Of a stretch of 52,848 bases of DNA, positions 29,749-37,295 are shown in pieces. The position numbers and the translations under genes are program-made. Source of the DNA: Treponema sp. (GTDB taxonomy: Bacteria; Spirochaetota; Spirochaetia; Treponematales; Treponemataceae); contig JAFOCI010000019.1 of assembly GCA_017381365.1 (NCBI GenBank), forward strand, positions 1 through 52,848, given 5' to 3'. The notes beneath the pieces were generated by a model. That model was not told the origin of the DNA and ran no database searches. It worked only from the letters and a program-made list of their open reading frames with translations. How positions within the stretch are numbered: position 1 is the stretch's first letter; the number at the start of each line of letters is the position of its first letter.

Positions 29749-30126
29749 TTATTTCTTAGAAGCCTTACCACCAGCTGCTTCGATCTTTTTGATGATTTCG
29801 TCAGCGTCAGCCTTGCTTACGCCTTCTTTAAGAGCTTTTGGAGCACCTTCTACGAGAGCTTTTGCTTCACCAAGTCCGAGACCTGTGATTTCACGAACAG
29901 CTTTGATTACTGGAATCTTCTGAGCTGCATCGAAACCTTCGAGTGTTACAGTGAATTCTGTCTGTTCTTCAGCTGCTGCACCTGCACCTGCTGCTGGAGC
30001 TGCTGCTACTGCTACTGCTGCTGTTACACCGAATTTTTCTTCCATAGCTTTTACGAGTTCTGAACATTCAAGAACTGTCATGCTAGAAATTGCATCAAGA
30101 ATCTGATCTGTTGTTAATGCTGCCAT
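29749..30126 (-). CDS. rplL: 50S ribosomal protein L7/L12
   Basis: L7/L12 is the multicopy stalk protein that recruits translation GTPases. Its 125 residues comprise the N-terminal dimerisation helices ([20 protein letters not shown]), an Ala/Gly-rich hinge (about residues 35-52) and the factor-binding domain ([20 protein letters not shown], then [20 protein letters not shown]). GGAAG precedes the ATG. A 156-base structured spacer separates it from rplJ. Confidence 0.98.
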   Translation of the reverse strand: MAALTTDQILDAISSMTVLECSELVKAMEEKFGVTAAVAVAAAPAAGAGAAAEEQTEFTVTLEGFDAAQKIPVIKAVREITGLGLGEAKALVEGAPKALKEGVSKADADEIIKKIEAAGGKASKK

Positions 30127-30282
30127 ATTGTCTTCCTCACAAATATGTTATTAAAAATATGTCATCCCGAAGGATGTGCAGTACGAAACTCATACGAGTC
30201 CGCTGCAATCAAACACGGACAGTCGACAGCTATGAAGCCTGACCGTGCATTTAGATTACAAGTAATCTAAGAAGCTAGGCTA
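30127..30282 (-). promoter_or_regulatory. Structured rplJ-rplL intergenic RNA
   Basis: On the mRNA sense this 156-base gap folds into successive stems: TTAGATTA/TAATCTAA, CACGG/CCGTG around an inner loop, ACTC/GAGT, and CATCC-TTCG-GGATG with a UUCG tetraloop. No gene is visible. The length and structure are unusual for the L10-L12 gap and suggest a processing site or a device that sets the excess of L12 over L10. Confidence 0.5.
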
Positions 30283-30810
30283 TTAGTTTGAACCTTCTGC
30301 TTCTTTCTTTTCTGCGTATGCTTTGATTGTAGCTGCCAACTGACGAGCTGGTCCGTTGATAGCAGACATGAGCATAGCGATAAGTTCTTTCTTTCCTGGA
30401 ACTTTTGAGAATGCTTCGATTTTTGCTGCATCGAAAACTTCTTTTTCTACACAAGCACCCTTTACAGTAAGAACTGGAGTCTCTTTGCTAACTTCTTTAG
30501 AGAAGTCGAAAAGAGTTTTTGCTACAACGTTAGCATCTTCTTTTGCCATTGCAACAACTGTTGGTCCCTTAAGGTAATCAGCAACATTGTTGATATCCAT
30601 TGATTCAAATGCGATACGAGCAAAGTTGTTTTTTACAACTTTAAGTACAGCATTCTGGTCACGGAGCTTCTTACGGAGGCTTGAAATCTGTTCTACAGTC
30701 ATTCCACGGTAATCAGCAAAAATGAAGTTGCTATAATCAGCAAATGCTTTTTTTGTTTCTTCAATAGCGTCAGCTTTGTAAGACTGAACTTTCTTTGCCA
30801 TCATTGCCAT
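30283..30810 (-). CDS. rplJ: 50S ribosomal protein L10
   Basis: L10 anchors the L7/L12 dimers to the stalk base and is the usual autoregulator of its operon. The 175 residues include FADYRGMTVEQISSLRKKLR and NAVLKVVKNNFARIAFESMD, with the C-terminal helix that binds L12. The ATG at 30810, two bases after the rplA stop and seven after AAGGTG, is preferred. ATGs at 30804 and 30801 also exist, and the last gives MAKKVQSYKAD. Confidence 0.96.
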   Translation of the reverse strand: MAMMAKKVQSYKADAIEETKKAFADYSNFIFADYRGMTVEQISSLRKKLRDQNAVLKVVKNNFARIAFESMDINNVADYLKGPTVVAMAKEDANVVAKTLFDFSKEVSKETPVLTVKGACVEKEVFDAAKIEAFSKVPGKKELIAMLMSAINGPARQLAATIKAYAEKKEAEGSN

Positions 30811-30812
30811 AA

Positions 30813-31493
30813 TTATTCACCTTCCTTCATGTCAACCCATACGCCTGGGCCCATAGTTGAACTGAGGGATACTGACTGAATGAAGCTTGAAACAACACCG
30901 TTAGGAGCTTTCTTTCCAACTTCAGAAATCAATACGTTAACGTTTTCTGCAATTTTTGCAGCGTCCATAGATACCTTACCAACAGCAATGTGTACAACAC
31001 CTGTTTTGTCAGCACGATATTCTGTACGACCTTTTTTAAGTTCGTTGATAGCAGCTACGATATCATTTGTAACTGTACCAGTTTTTGGGTTAGGCATAAG
31101 ACCTTTGCGTCCCAATACCATACCAAGACGACCTACATCTTTCATCATATCTGGAGTAGCTACAGCGATATCAAAATCAAGCCAACCCCCCTTTACTTTG
31201 TCGATGTATTCATCTGAACCTGCAAATGCAGCACCAGCATCAAGAGCTTCCTTTACGCGGTCATCTTTACAGAAAACCAAAACTTTCTTTTCACCCTTGA
31301 ACTGATTTGGGAATACCAAAGTGTCACGAACTGAAGTAGATTTATCCATCTTAAGGTTAAGATGACATTCTACAGTTTCATCGAACTTTGCAAACTTCAT
31401 ATCCTGTACCATTTTACAAGCTTCTGTTACAGTATATTTTTTTGTCAAATCAAATTTTGCGGCAGATGCGCGATACTGTTTTCCGTGTTTCAT
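30813..31493 (-). CDS. rplA: 50S ribosomal protein L1
   Basis: L1 forms the mobile stalk at the E site and represses the L11 operon in several bacteria. The 226 residues contain MVLGRKGLMPNPKTGTVTND and the N-terminal KMDKSTSVRDTLVFPNQFKG. The ATG is one base after the rplK stop with GGAG seven bases ahead, indicating coupling. Confidence 0.98.
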   Translation of the reverse strand: MKHGKQYRASAAKFDLTKKYTVTEACKMVQDMKFAKFDETVECHLNLKMDKSTSVRDTLVFPNQFKGEKKVLVFCKDDRVKEALDAGAAFAGSDEYIDKVKGGWLDFDIAVATPDMMKDVGRLGMVLGRKGLMPNPKTGTVTNDIVAAINELKKGRTEYRADKTGVVHIAVGKVSMDAAKIAENVNVLISEVGKKAPNGVVSSFIQSVSLSSTMGPGVWVDMKEGE

Positions 31494-31494
31494 A

Positions 31495-31926
31495 TTACTG
31501 CTCCACCTCTACGCCCATACTGCGAGCAGTACCAGCAACGATTTTCTTTGCAGCTTCGAGATCATTAGCGTTAACATCTGGAAGCTTTGTTTTTGCGATT
31601 TCTTCGAGATCTTTCTTAGAAAGAGTTCCTACTTTGTCGCGAAGTGGGTTTCCTGAACCCTTCTGAAGCTTAAGTGCTTTTTTGATAAGTACTGCAGCTG
31701 GAGGAGTTTTAAGGATGAATGTGTAAGATTTGTCCGCATAAACAGTAATAACTACAGGGATGATAAGTCCTTTTTCCATAGTCTTAGTTCTGTCGTTGAA
31801 TTCCTGGACAAACTTTGGTGCTGAAACACCGTGAGGTCCGAGAGCTGGACCAATTGGAGGAGCCGGAGTAGCTGCGCCAGCTGGGCACTGCAATTTGATT
31901 ACGGCTGTTACCTTCTTTGTTGCCAT
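31495..31926 (-). CDS. rplK: 50S ribosomal protein L11
   Basis: L11 binds the GTPase-associated 23S region and, in bacteria with RelA, is needed for stringent sensing. The 143 residues include [36 protein letters not shown] and the C-terminal [20 protein letters not shown] precedes the ATG. The spacer from nusG holds a terminator-like hairpin. Confidence 0.98.
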   Translation of the reverse strand: MATKKVTAVIKLQCPAGAATPAPPIGPALGPHGVSAPKFVQEFNDRTKTMEKGLIIPVVITVYADKSYTFILKTPPAAVLIKKALKLQKGSGNPLRDKVGTLSKKDLEEIAKTKLPDVNANDLEAAKKIVAGTARSMGVEVEQ

Positions 31927-31988
31927 TGTGATTCTCCTAAATTGGTGTATAACGAATTACCTTTGTCCGACGGACCTGTAATTCTCCC

Positions 31989-32026
31989 AAAAACAGGTAA
32001 TGCCCGCACTGGCATGCGAGCACCTG
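31989..32026 (-). terminator. Terminator-like hairpin between nusG and rplK
   Basis: On the minus strand CAGGT/ACCTG encloses a second stem GCTCGCA/TGCGGGC with loop TGCCAG and is followed by five Ts. It lies about 14 bases past the nusG stop. It could partly end the secE-nusG message or attenuate the L11 operon; a small GTCC/GGAC hairpin follows. Confidence 0.65.
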
Positions 32027-32039
32027 AAATTTTTGCTAA

Positions 32040-32597
32040 TTAAACTCGTTCAACCTGAAGTACACTTACTTCTACAGGTGTTGCACGACCAAAAATCTGA
32101 ACGTTTACGCGCAACTTATCTTTTTCTTCATTAACTTCTTCGATGTTACCACTGAACGAAGCAAATGGACCGTCTGTGATTTTAACAACATCACCAACGT
32201 TGTAAGACTGCTTAATTTTAACAGTCTTTTCACTTTTAATAACACCGATTTTCTGAAGAAGATTTTTTGCTTCTGCAGCAGAAATACATCTGGGACGTTC
32301 ATTAGGATTTGTTCCAACAAAACCTGTAACACCCTGAATTCTTCTCAAACCAGAACAAGTTTCTTTCCAACCAAGTTCTGGAAGATCCAATTCAACCATA
32401 AGGTAACCAGGCATGAAATTTACACGTTTAGACTTCTTTTTTCCGTCTTTTATTTCAACAACTTCTTCTACTGGAACTTTAATATCTGTGATTACTGCTG
32501 AATCTAATTCGTTTTTATCAAGAAGGGCTCTGATTGTTCGTTCAATTTTTGCTTCATGACCAACGAATGTCTGAAGCATATACCATGACTTTGACAT
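32040..32597 (-). CDS. nusG: Transcription termination/antitermination factor NusG
   Basis: NusG links RNA polymerase to Rho or to the ribosome. Its 185 residues have the NGN domain (MSKSWYMLQTFVGHEAKIER, FMPGYLMVELDLPE, GVTGFVGTNPNERPR) and the C-terminal KOW domain (YNVGDVVKITDGPFASFSGN). AAGGT precedes the ATG. It follows secE after 17 bases in the standard order. Confidence 0.98.
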   Translation of the reverse strand: MSKSWYMLQTFVGHEAKIERTIRALLDKNELDSAVITDIKVPVEEVVEIKDGKKKSKRVNFMPGYLMVELDLPELGWKETCSGLRRIQGVTGFVGTNPNERPRCISAAEAKNLLQKIGVIKSEKTVKIKQSYNVGDVVKITDGPFASFSGNIEEVNEEKDKLRVNVQIFGRATPVEVSVLQVERV

Positions 32598-32614
32598 AAT
32601 TACCTTTAATTATA

Positions 32615-32797
32615 TTATTTCATCAAGAAGCGGAAAGCTTCTGTAAAAGCAAAATCCAACAAACCAAGAACGATAGCGATGATAATTGTAGAAACAATTA
32701 CTACTTTTACCGAAGAAACTACGTCATCCCTTGAAGGCCAAACAACCTTTCTTAACTCTGCTTTACTTTCATTAAAAAACTGACTGATTTTTGACAT
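32615..32797 (-). CDS. secE: Preprotein translocase subunit SecE
   Basis: SecE clamps SecY in the translocon. This is the short single-span form with 60 residues: an amphipathic N-terminus ISQFFNESKAELRKVVWPSR, then one transmembrane segment at about 30-50 (VVIVSTIIIAIVLGLLDFAF). GGAGG precedes the ATG. Confidence 0.95.
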   Translation of the reverse strand: MSKISQFFNESKAELRKVVWPSRDDVVSSVKVVIVSTIIIAIVLGLLDFAFTEAFRFLMK

Positions 32798-32820
32798 GAT
32801 TCCTCCGTTTTTTTATTTAT

Positions 32821-32893
32821 CAGGGCAGGCAGGATTTGAACCCACGACAGGCGGTTTTGGAGACCGCTGCTCTACCAGCTGAACTACTGCCCT
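32821..32893 (-). tRNA. tRNA-Trp (CCA anticodon)
   Basis: This is a 73-base cloverleaf on the minus strand, with acceptor AGGGCAG/CTGCCCT, D-arm with AGCTGGTAGAGC, anticodon loop TCTCCAAAA with CCA, and T-arm GGGTTCAAATCC. No CCA end is encoded. It lies between rpmG and secE, a spot where tRNA-Trp is common. Confidence 0.96.
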
Positions 32894-32943
32894 ATATATA
32901 AACTGTTCATATTTATGAACAGTAATATACAAAATAATCAGGC

Positions 32944-33120
32944 TTATTTTGCCTTTGTTTCTTTGTGCAATGTATGTTTGCGATCAAATGGACAATACTT
33001 TTTCATTTCGAGCTTGCCAGTGATATTCTTGCGGTTTTTGTAAGTTGTATAGTTCTTACGTTTGCATTCTGAACACTGCAAAGCGATGATTTCTACTGCA
33101 CCCTTTTTCTTACTTGCCAT
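32944..33120 (-). CDS. rpmG: 50S ribosomal protein L33, zinc type
   Basis: This 58-residue protein contains CSECKRKNY at residues 16-24. The second half [20 protein letters not shown] has one Cys (C43) where zinc-type L33 usually has CxxC, so the zinc set looks incomplete. GGAG lies seven bases before the ATG. It is flanked by tRNA-Thr and tRNA-Trp, a typical arrangement. Confidence 0.95.
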   Translation of the reverse strand: MASKKKGAVEIIALQCSECKRKNYTTYKNRKNITGKLEMKKYCPFDRKHTLHKETKAK

Positions 33121-33170
33121 ATCTATACTCCTGATGAAGTTTTTTTTCTTGCTTAAATCTCAGCTGTTTA

Positions 33171-33243
33171 AGCCCCCGTGCGGGTTTGAACCGCAGACCT
33201 CAGCCTTACCATGGCTGCGCTCTACCAACTGAGCTACAAGGGC
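33171..33243 (-). tRNA. tRNA-Thr (GGT anticodon)
   Basis: This is a 73-base cloverleaf on the minus strand. Acceptor GCCCTTG pairs with CGGGGGC (two G-U pairs), the D-arm has AGCTCAGTTGGTAGAGC, the anticodon stem CAGCC/GGCTG has loop ATGGTAA (GGT), and the T-arm is GCGGTTCAAACCCGC. It is the first transcribed unit of the block behind a consensus promoter. Confidence 0.96.
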
Positions 33244-33277
33244 GTTTCACGCACCCCTATAAACCTAAAACAATGCG

Positions 33278-33313
33278 TTTTATAAATATATAGAAGACTT
33301 AATTTTATGTCAA
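33278..33313 (-). promoter_or_regulatory. Promoter of tRNA-Thr-rpmG-tRNA-Trp-secE-nusG
   Basis: On the minus strand TTGACA (33313-33308) and TATATT (33290-33285) are 17 bases apart, about 40 bases before tRNA-Thr. This is the head of the whole ribosomal/RNA polymerase block. Confidence 0.8.
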
Positions 33314-33320
33314 TTAGAAT

Positions 33321-33356
33321 TCATTGAATTTGATGAAAAATATAAAAATTCAATGA
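33321..33356. promoter_or_regulatory. 11-bp inverted repeat between divergent tRNA-Thr and cysE units
   Basis: TCATTGAATTT (33321-33331) and AAATTCAATGA (33346-33356) are perfect inverted repeats with a 14-base AT-rich gap, just upstream of the tRNA-Thr -35 box and about 95 bases before cysE. It could be an operator shared by both units or a simple hairpin. A possible cysE -10 (TATACT, 33398-33403) lacks a good -35. Confidence 0.4.
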
Positions 33357-33450
33357 TATCTTATTCATATAGTTATTTTTTTTATTATTATTGATATTAT
33401 ACTATATCTCTGTTTTTTGACACAGATTAAAGTTATATCCGAGGCTTTTT

Positions 33451-34320
33451 ATGAATATTGATATGCTTATTGATGGACTTCTTGACTCTTATGATAGATA
33501 CGGTGGAATTAACCGCAGCGAAGGCGAAAACTTTCCAAACCGCGAAAACGTAATAAAAGTTCTTGGAGAACTTCAGTGTCTGATTTTCCCTGGATTTAAG
33601 ACAGCAGAAGATATTCAGCCAACAAACATCAGGTACGTTACTGGACAGCGAGTGAACAATATCATTGCGCTTTTGACTTCAGAAATTCAAAAAGCTCTTG
33701 TTTATGTTGTTTCCAGCGATGCAAACAGAAAAGAATCAATTAAAGATTCACATTGCTTTAAGCTTGCAGAACAAACAACCTTTGCACTGATAGAAGCCAT
33801 TCCTGGAATCCGTGAAAAACTCATGCTTGATGTGGCTGCGATTTTTAATGGAGACCCGGCAGCAAAAAGTAAGGAAGAAGTAATCCTTTCATATCCTGGA
33901 CTACAAGCAATCTTAACATATAGAGTTGCTCATTTTCTTCATGTGAATGGAGTACCTGTAATTCCTCGTATTATGAGTGAGCACATTCATGGACGAACAG
34001 GAATTGATATTAATCCAGGTGCAGAAATCGGTGATTCTTTTTTTATTGATCACGGAACTGGAATCGTTATTGGAGAAACATCAATTATTGGTAACAACGT
34101 AAAAATATATCAGGGTGTTACTTTGGGAGCTTTAAGCGTAAAAAAAGAATTGATGAATAAAAAACGCCACCCGACAATCGAAGATGACGTTACAATTTAT
34201 GCCGGAGCCACAATCCTTGGAGGGCAAACCGTAATTGGAAAAGGTTCTGTAATCGGAGGAAATACCTGGGTAACAGAAAGTGTTCCTGCTGGTACAAAAC
34301 TAATAATCAACAGACAATAA
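33451..34320 (+). CDS. cysE: Serine O-acetyltransferase
   Basis: This enzyme makes O-acetylserine for cysteine synthesis. The 289-residue protein has a long helical N-domain (about 1-160, including VAAIFNGDPAAKSKEEVI) and then left-handed beta-helix hexapeptide repeats (GIDINPGAEIGDSFFIDHGT, VIGETSIIGNNVKIYQGVTL). The active-site His lies in FIDHGTG and again in KRHPTIED. The length suits the EpsC/long-N-domain group. GAGG precedes the ATG. It points away from the ribosomal block and has no visible cys partner here. Confidence 0.93.
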   Translation: MNIDMLIDGLLDSYDRYGGINRSEGENFPNRENVIKVLGELQCLIFPGFKTAEDIQPTNIRYVTGQRVNNIIALLTSEIQKALVYVVSSDANRKESIKDSHCFKLAEQTTFALIEAIPGIREKLMLDVAAIFNGDPAAKSKEEVILSYPGLQAILTYRVAHFLHVNGVPVIPRIMSEHIHGRTGIDINPGAEIGDSFFIDHGTGIVIGETSIIGNNVKIYQGVTLGALSVKKELMNKKRHPTIEDDVTIYAGATILGGQTVIGKGSVIGGNTWVTESVPAGTKLIINRQ

Positions 34321-34397
34321 TTTCAGGAGGCGCCCCGGAAAGACAATCTGAAAAAACAGGACGTTCAAATTATGTTTAAAAATTTTTAATGACCATT

Positions 34398-34802
34398 TTA
34401 GTTCTGATTATCTTTTAATTGTTGCATACGGGCTGCATTTTCATAGTTTTTACTTATTTCATTTATCATATTGATAATTGGAAGCCTGGCAGTTTCTGGA
34501 AGCAACTCAAGCTTATGCGAAACTGCAAGAATTTCTCTGTTATGAACAATCTTATAACTTTCTTCCCCACTATCTGATTTCTTAGAATCAGTTTTTCCAT
34601 ACAACAAATAATCAAGTGATAATTTCAAATATTTTGAACTTTTCAGTGCAATTTCAACATCAGGGCGCGAGCGTCTGCTTATTCCAGATGAAATTGTATT
34701 TGGCATAATGCCTATATCTTTTGCAAAAACTTTTCGGTCTATTCCTCTGTATGACAGTTCTGAATCAACTCGCAACCAAAAATCACTTACATCACTATCC
34801 AT
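34398..34802 (-). CDS. XRE-family-like DNA-binding regulator 1
   Basis: This 134-residue protein has an N-terminal helix-turn-helix (FWLRVDSELSYRGIDRKVFA, then DIGIMPNTISSGISRRSRPD), the linker YLKLSLDYLLYGK typical of these regulators, a polar spacer, and a C-terminal helix LELLPETARLPIINMINEIS. It pairs with the paralogue at 34945 and resembles the remnant at 39790. The target is unknown. Its upstream DNA (34825-34877) has three related GCGAT-type sites that may be its own operator. Confidence 0.75.
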   Translation of the reverse strand: MDSDVSDFWLRVDSELSYRGIDRKVFAKDIGIMPNTISSGISRRSRPDVEIALKSSKYLKLSLDYLLYGKTDSKKSDSGEESYKIVHNREILAVSHKLELLPETARLPIINMINEISKNYENAARMQQLKDNQN

Positions 34803-34824
34803 AGCAAAAGAATAATTTTCAACT

Positions 34825-34877
34825 GCGATTTATACATCTGATTATTCGCAGTCGCGATAAATAAGTTATAAAATCGC
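34825..34877. promoter_or_regulatory. Operator-like repeat cluster upstream of regulator 1
   Basis: GCGATTTATA (34825-34834), GCGATAAATA (34854-34863) and, inverted, TATAAAATCGC (34867-34877) lie within 53 bases between the two XRE-type genes. The spacing and mixed orientation suggest binding sites for one of the regulators. The repeats are visible; the binder is inferred. Confidence 0.45.
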
Positions 34878-34944
34878 AATGCCGATTTTCTTATCCATAA
34901 AGTTACGAGTGCGAAAATATTCACTGTATAGCCCGAAATTCCAA

Positions 34945-35301
34945 CTAAATAACAGTTGAATCTTCCTTATTTTTTTCGAATGATGAACTTTGAGCCTTTA
35001 TCATATTTAAAATCGGACTTCTAAGTTCAGCTGGAAGATATTCCAGCTGACGAACAGTATTTCCATATTTTTGAAATATACTGTAATCATAATAATCTGA
35101 TGATGAATCTTCAGAAATAAGTGACTCTAGCGTTACACCCAAAAAACATGCGATTTTATATGCTGTTGAAACAGACGGCTCGTTATTTTCGTAGATTCCT
35201 TTTCCAATATTAGAAACATCAAACTGACACGCATAAGCCAGCTCTTTTCTGCTTATACTTCGTAACTTAAGCAATGCATCAACTCTTTTCCAAAATTGCA
35301 T
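34945..35301 (-). CDS. XRE-family-like DNA-binding regulator 2
   Basis: This 118-residue paralogue of the preceding regulator contains MQFWKRVDALLKLRSISRKE, the helix-turn-helix AYACQFDVSNIGKGIYENNE, AYKIACFLGVTLESLISED, and a C-terminal helix LEYLPAELRSPILNMIKAQS that aligns with LELLPETARLPIINMINEIS of regulator 1. An ATG three codons upstream (35310) is also possible. No ribosome-binding site is evident at either. It lies upstream of regulator 1 on the same strand, 142 bases apart. Confidence 0.72.
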   Translation of the reverse strand: MQFWKRVDALLKLRSISRKELAYACQFDVSNIGKGIYENNEPSVSTAYKIACFLGVTLESLISEDSSSDYYDYSIFQKYGNTVRQLEYLPAELRSPILNMIKAQSSSFEKNKEDSTVI

Positions 35302-35784
35302 GTAAAACATTTTGCAACTTTAAATGAATAGGAGTGATGAAAAATTGATGACTGCAATAATATTTTTAATTCATGGAAATTTCCTTTAAAAATAAAAACA
35401 AAAATTCGACTTTCAGGTCATTACAAAGTATGATTTGTTATGTAACTAACTGGAGAATAATAAATGTACCTCTGAAACTTGAACTTTATTTGTCCAACTT
35501 TAGGGGTACACTTCCACCTATTTTTTCGGCTTCGCTGTCAAATGAAAAATCAGTGGAATAATCTTTTCTGTATCAAATCCAATCGTCAAGCGTCAGACTG
35601 TTCTGATTTTCCACAAAGCAGTTTTCAAACGGAAACAAAATTCATCGCAGGTGACCATGCTTTTTCGTAATCGCAAATGTATTTTTCGTAAGAAGATTTT
35701 ATTTCGCTCAAATGTTCGGCAAAAACAGTCCATTTTTTGTAGCTGTCTGAATACTCGTAGCAAAGTGATTGAATGTAATAAACA
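35302..35784. other. Non-coding or decayed DNA at the left edge of the restriction island
   Basis: No intact gene is visible over about 480 bases. On the minus strand, directly after the methyltransferase remnant, an open stretch of about 54 codons (about 35627-35790) with protein-like composition (for example YKKWTVFAEHLSEIKSSYEK) lacks a start, and scattered stops follow. This looks like debris of an older gene that I cannot identify. Confidence 0.45.
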
Positions 35785-36024
35785 TTATTTTAAACAAAGT
35801 AAATCCTTTATTTTGTTTGCCACATACCAAATCATCACAGGCGGTATGGCATTTCCTAAAGCCCTGTACTGAGCTGTTTCTGTTCCAACTAAAGAAAAAG
35901 TTTCAGGAAATGATTGTATTCTGGCAACTTCTCTTGGTGTAAAACGGCGGTAACGAGTACCATTAAATAAAACTGGGTCTGTGCTATTTAGTGATACTTT
36001 AGCAAGATGAGCACCAACGGTATT
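35785..36024 (-). pseudogene. C-terminal remnant of a DNA cytosine-C5 methyltransferase
   Basis: These 79 codons align with the last part of the neighbouring methyltransferase at 36255-37295: AHLAKVSLNSTDPVL against SHLAKTSINSRDPVL, then motif IX (YRRFTPREVARIQSFPETF) and motif X (YRALGNAIPPVMIWYV). Everything before motif IX, including the catalytic PCQ loop, is absent. It is therefore a tail from a related but distinct enzyme, probably left by recombination. Confidence 0.8.
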
Positions 36025-36055
36025 AATACGACAAAAAAAATACGTTTTTTTACTT

Positions 36056-36241
36056 TTAATAAAAATCAAGATAATAGTCTGCCTTATTTTGACATCCAAT
36101 ACAACCACAAATTGCATTTTCTGAGGCAATAGGTTCAAGAGTTCCAAGAAGATTTATCTCTTTTAATTCTGAATGCCTTTTACAAATTTGAGTCCATGTT
36201 CCATAATTATCTTTTACTATATCATCAAAAAGGATATTCAT
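36056..36241 (-). CDS. Small cysteine-containing protein after the second methyltransferase
   Basis: This 61-residue protein starts MNILFDDIVKDNYGTWTQIC and ends with a paired-Cys segment NAICGCIGCQNKADYYLDF. It lies 13 bases after the methyltransferase stop on the same strand and could be the last gene of the operon. The Cys pattern (Cys20 and the CGCIGC cluster) suggests a small metal site. I have a vague memory of similar short proteins with a 'CGV.GC.N.ADYY' ending in gut bacteria but cannot name a family. No clear ribosome-binding site is seen. Confidence 0.5.
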   Translation of the reverse strand: MNILFDDIVKDNYGTWTQICKRHSELKEINLLGTLEPIASENAICGCIGCQNKADYYLDFY

Positions 36242-36254
36242 TTCTATTCTGCTC

Positions 36255-37295
36255 TTATGCCATTTTCCTTTCTCGAGAATAAGTTTCGGGTATAAATTTC
36301 CCTGCTGAAGAGTCATCTTGATTATTAGTTTCAATTGTATTTTGCAAAGACTTCATTACATGCCACATAAGTACAGGGGGAACAGCATTTCCTATCTGTT
36401 TGTAAGCAAAATGTTCAGAAACAGGAAATTGAAAATTTTCTGGAAAAGATTGTATTCTAGCAGCTTCCCTTGGTGTAAATCTTCTATACAGTTCTTTATT
36501 TGAGTCAACAAGAAGAACAGGATCTCGTGAATTTATACTTGTTTTTGCAAGATGTGATGTTATAGTCAAACAAGGTTGGCTTAAATCTTGCCAAAGCCCT
36601 CTTTTCATATTATTTTTTGCATTTTTCATTCCCTGAACTGCTCTTTCTGAAAAATAATATCTTTTGTCATCAATTGCTAACTTATCTATCACTTTTGAGA
36701 GTGGAGTATAATTGTTTTCTGTAACAACAGATATCGGAAAATTATATTTTTTATGAATATCATTGCGTATGCCGACAATAATAACTCTTTCTCTTTTTTG
36801 AGGAATTCCAAATTCCACTGCTTTTACAATCTTGAAATCAACTTTATAACCAAAATCACCGCACTCTTCAAATTCAGACTTTATTTTATTTATTATTTCA
36901 CCCTTTTTAAGTATCATCAGTCCTTTTACATTCTCACAGACAAAGTATTTAGGTTGTTTTTCATCCAAAAACCTTACAATCTGTTTATATAAATTTGCAC
37001 GAGCATCATTTGTATCTTTGGTTGGATTCACAGTAGAGAAAGACTGACAAGGAAACCCACCAACTAGAACATCAATTTCATCTTCGATTTTAGAGAAATC
37101 TGCTTCACATACATCGCCACAAATTGCTTTATGTAAAAAATTAGCATTATATGTTTCAACTGCTTTTGGGTCAAAATCTATTGAATAAACAATTTCGAAA
37201 TTTAATCTTTCATATTCCTTACCTAAATATGAAAAACCTCCAAGAATACCGAGGTCGCTGCCACCGCAACCGCAGAAAAGAGATGCTACATTCAT
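36255..37295 (-). CDS. DNA cytosine-C5 methyltransferase 2 of the restriction operon
   Basis: This 346-residue protein has all C5 motifs: I (SLFCGCGGSDLGI, residues 5-17), IV with catalytic Cys83 (GGFPCQSF), VI (ENVK, 121), VIII (QKRER, 166), IX (RRFTPREAARIQSFPENF) and X (GNAVPP, 302). The target-recognition region between VIII and IX is short. It overlaps the nuclease gene by four bases (ATGA), so the two are co-translated. It would methylate one strand or half of the site recognised by the nuclease; the site is unknown. Confidence 0.92.
   Translation of the reverse strand: MNVASLFCGCGGSDLGILGGFSYLGKEYERLNFEIVYSIDFDPKAVETYNANFLHKAICGDVCEADFSKIEDEIDVLVGGFPCQSFSTVNPTKDTNDARANLYKQIVRFLDEKQPKYFVCENVKGLMILKKGEIINKIKSEFEECGDFGYKVDFKIVKAVEFGIPQKRERVIIVGIRNDIHKKYNFPISVVTENNYTPLSKVIDKLAIDDKRYYFSERAVQGMKNAKNNMKRGLWQDLSQPCLTITSHLAKTSINSRDPVLLVDSNKELYRRFTPREAARIQSFPENFQFPVSEHFAYKQIGNAVPPVLMWHVMKSLQNTIETNNQDDSSAGKFIPETYSRERKMA

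Noticed and set aside
36056..36147. First 40 codons of the frame that precedes the methyltransferase remnant
   Set aside because: They are out of frame with the small Cys protein gene and show no similarity to the methyltransferase; homology begins only near 36024.
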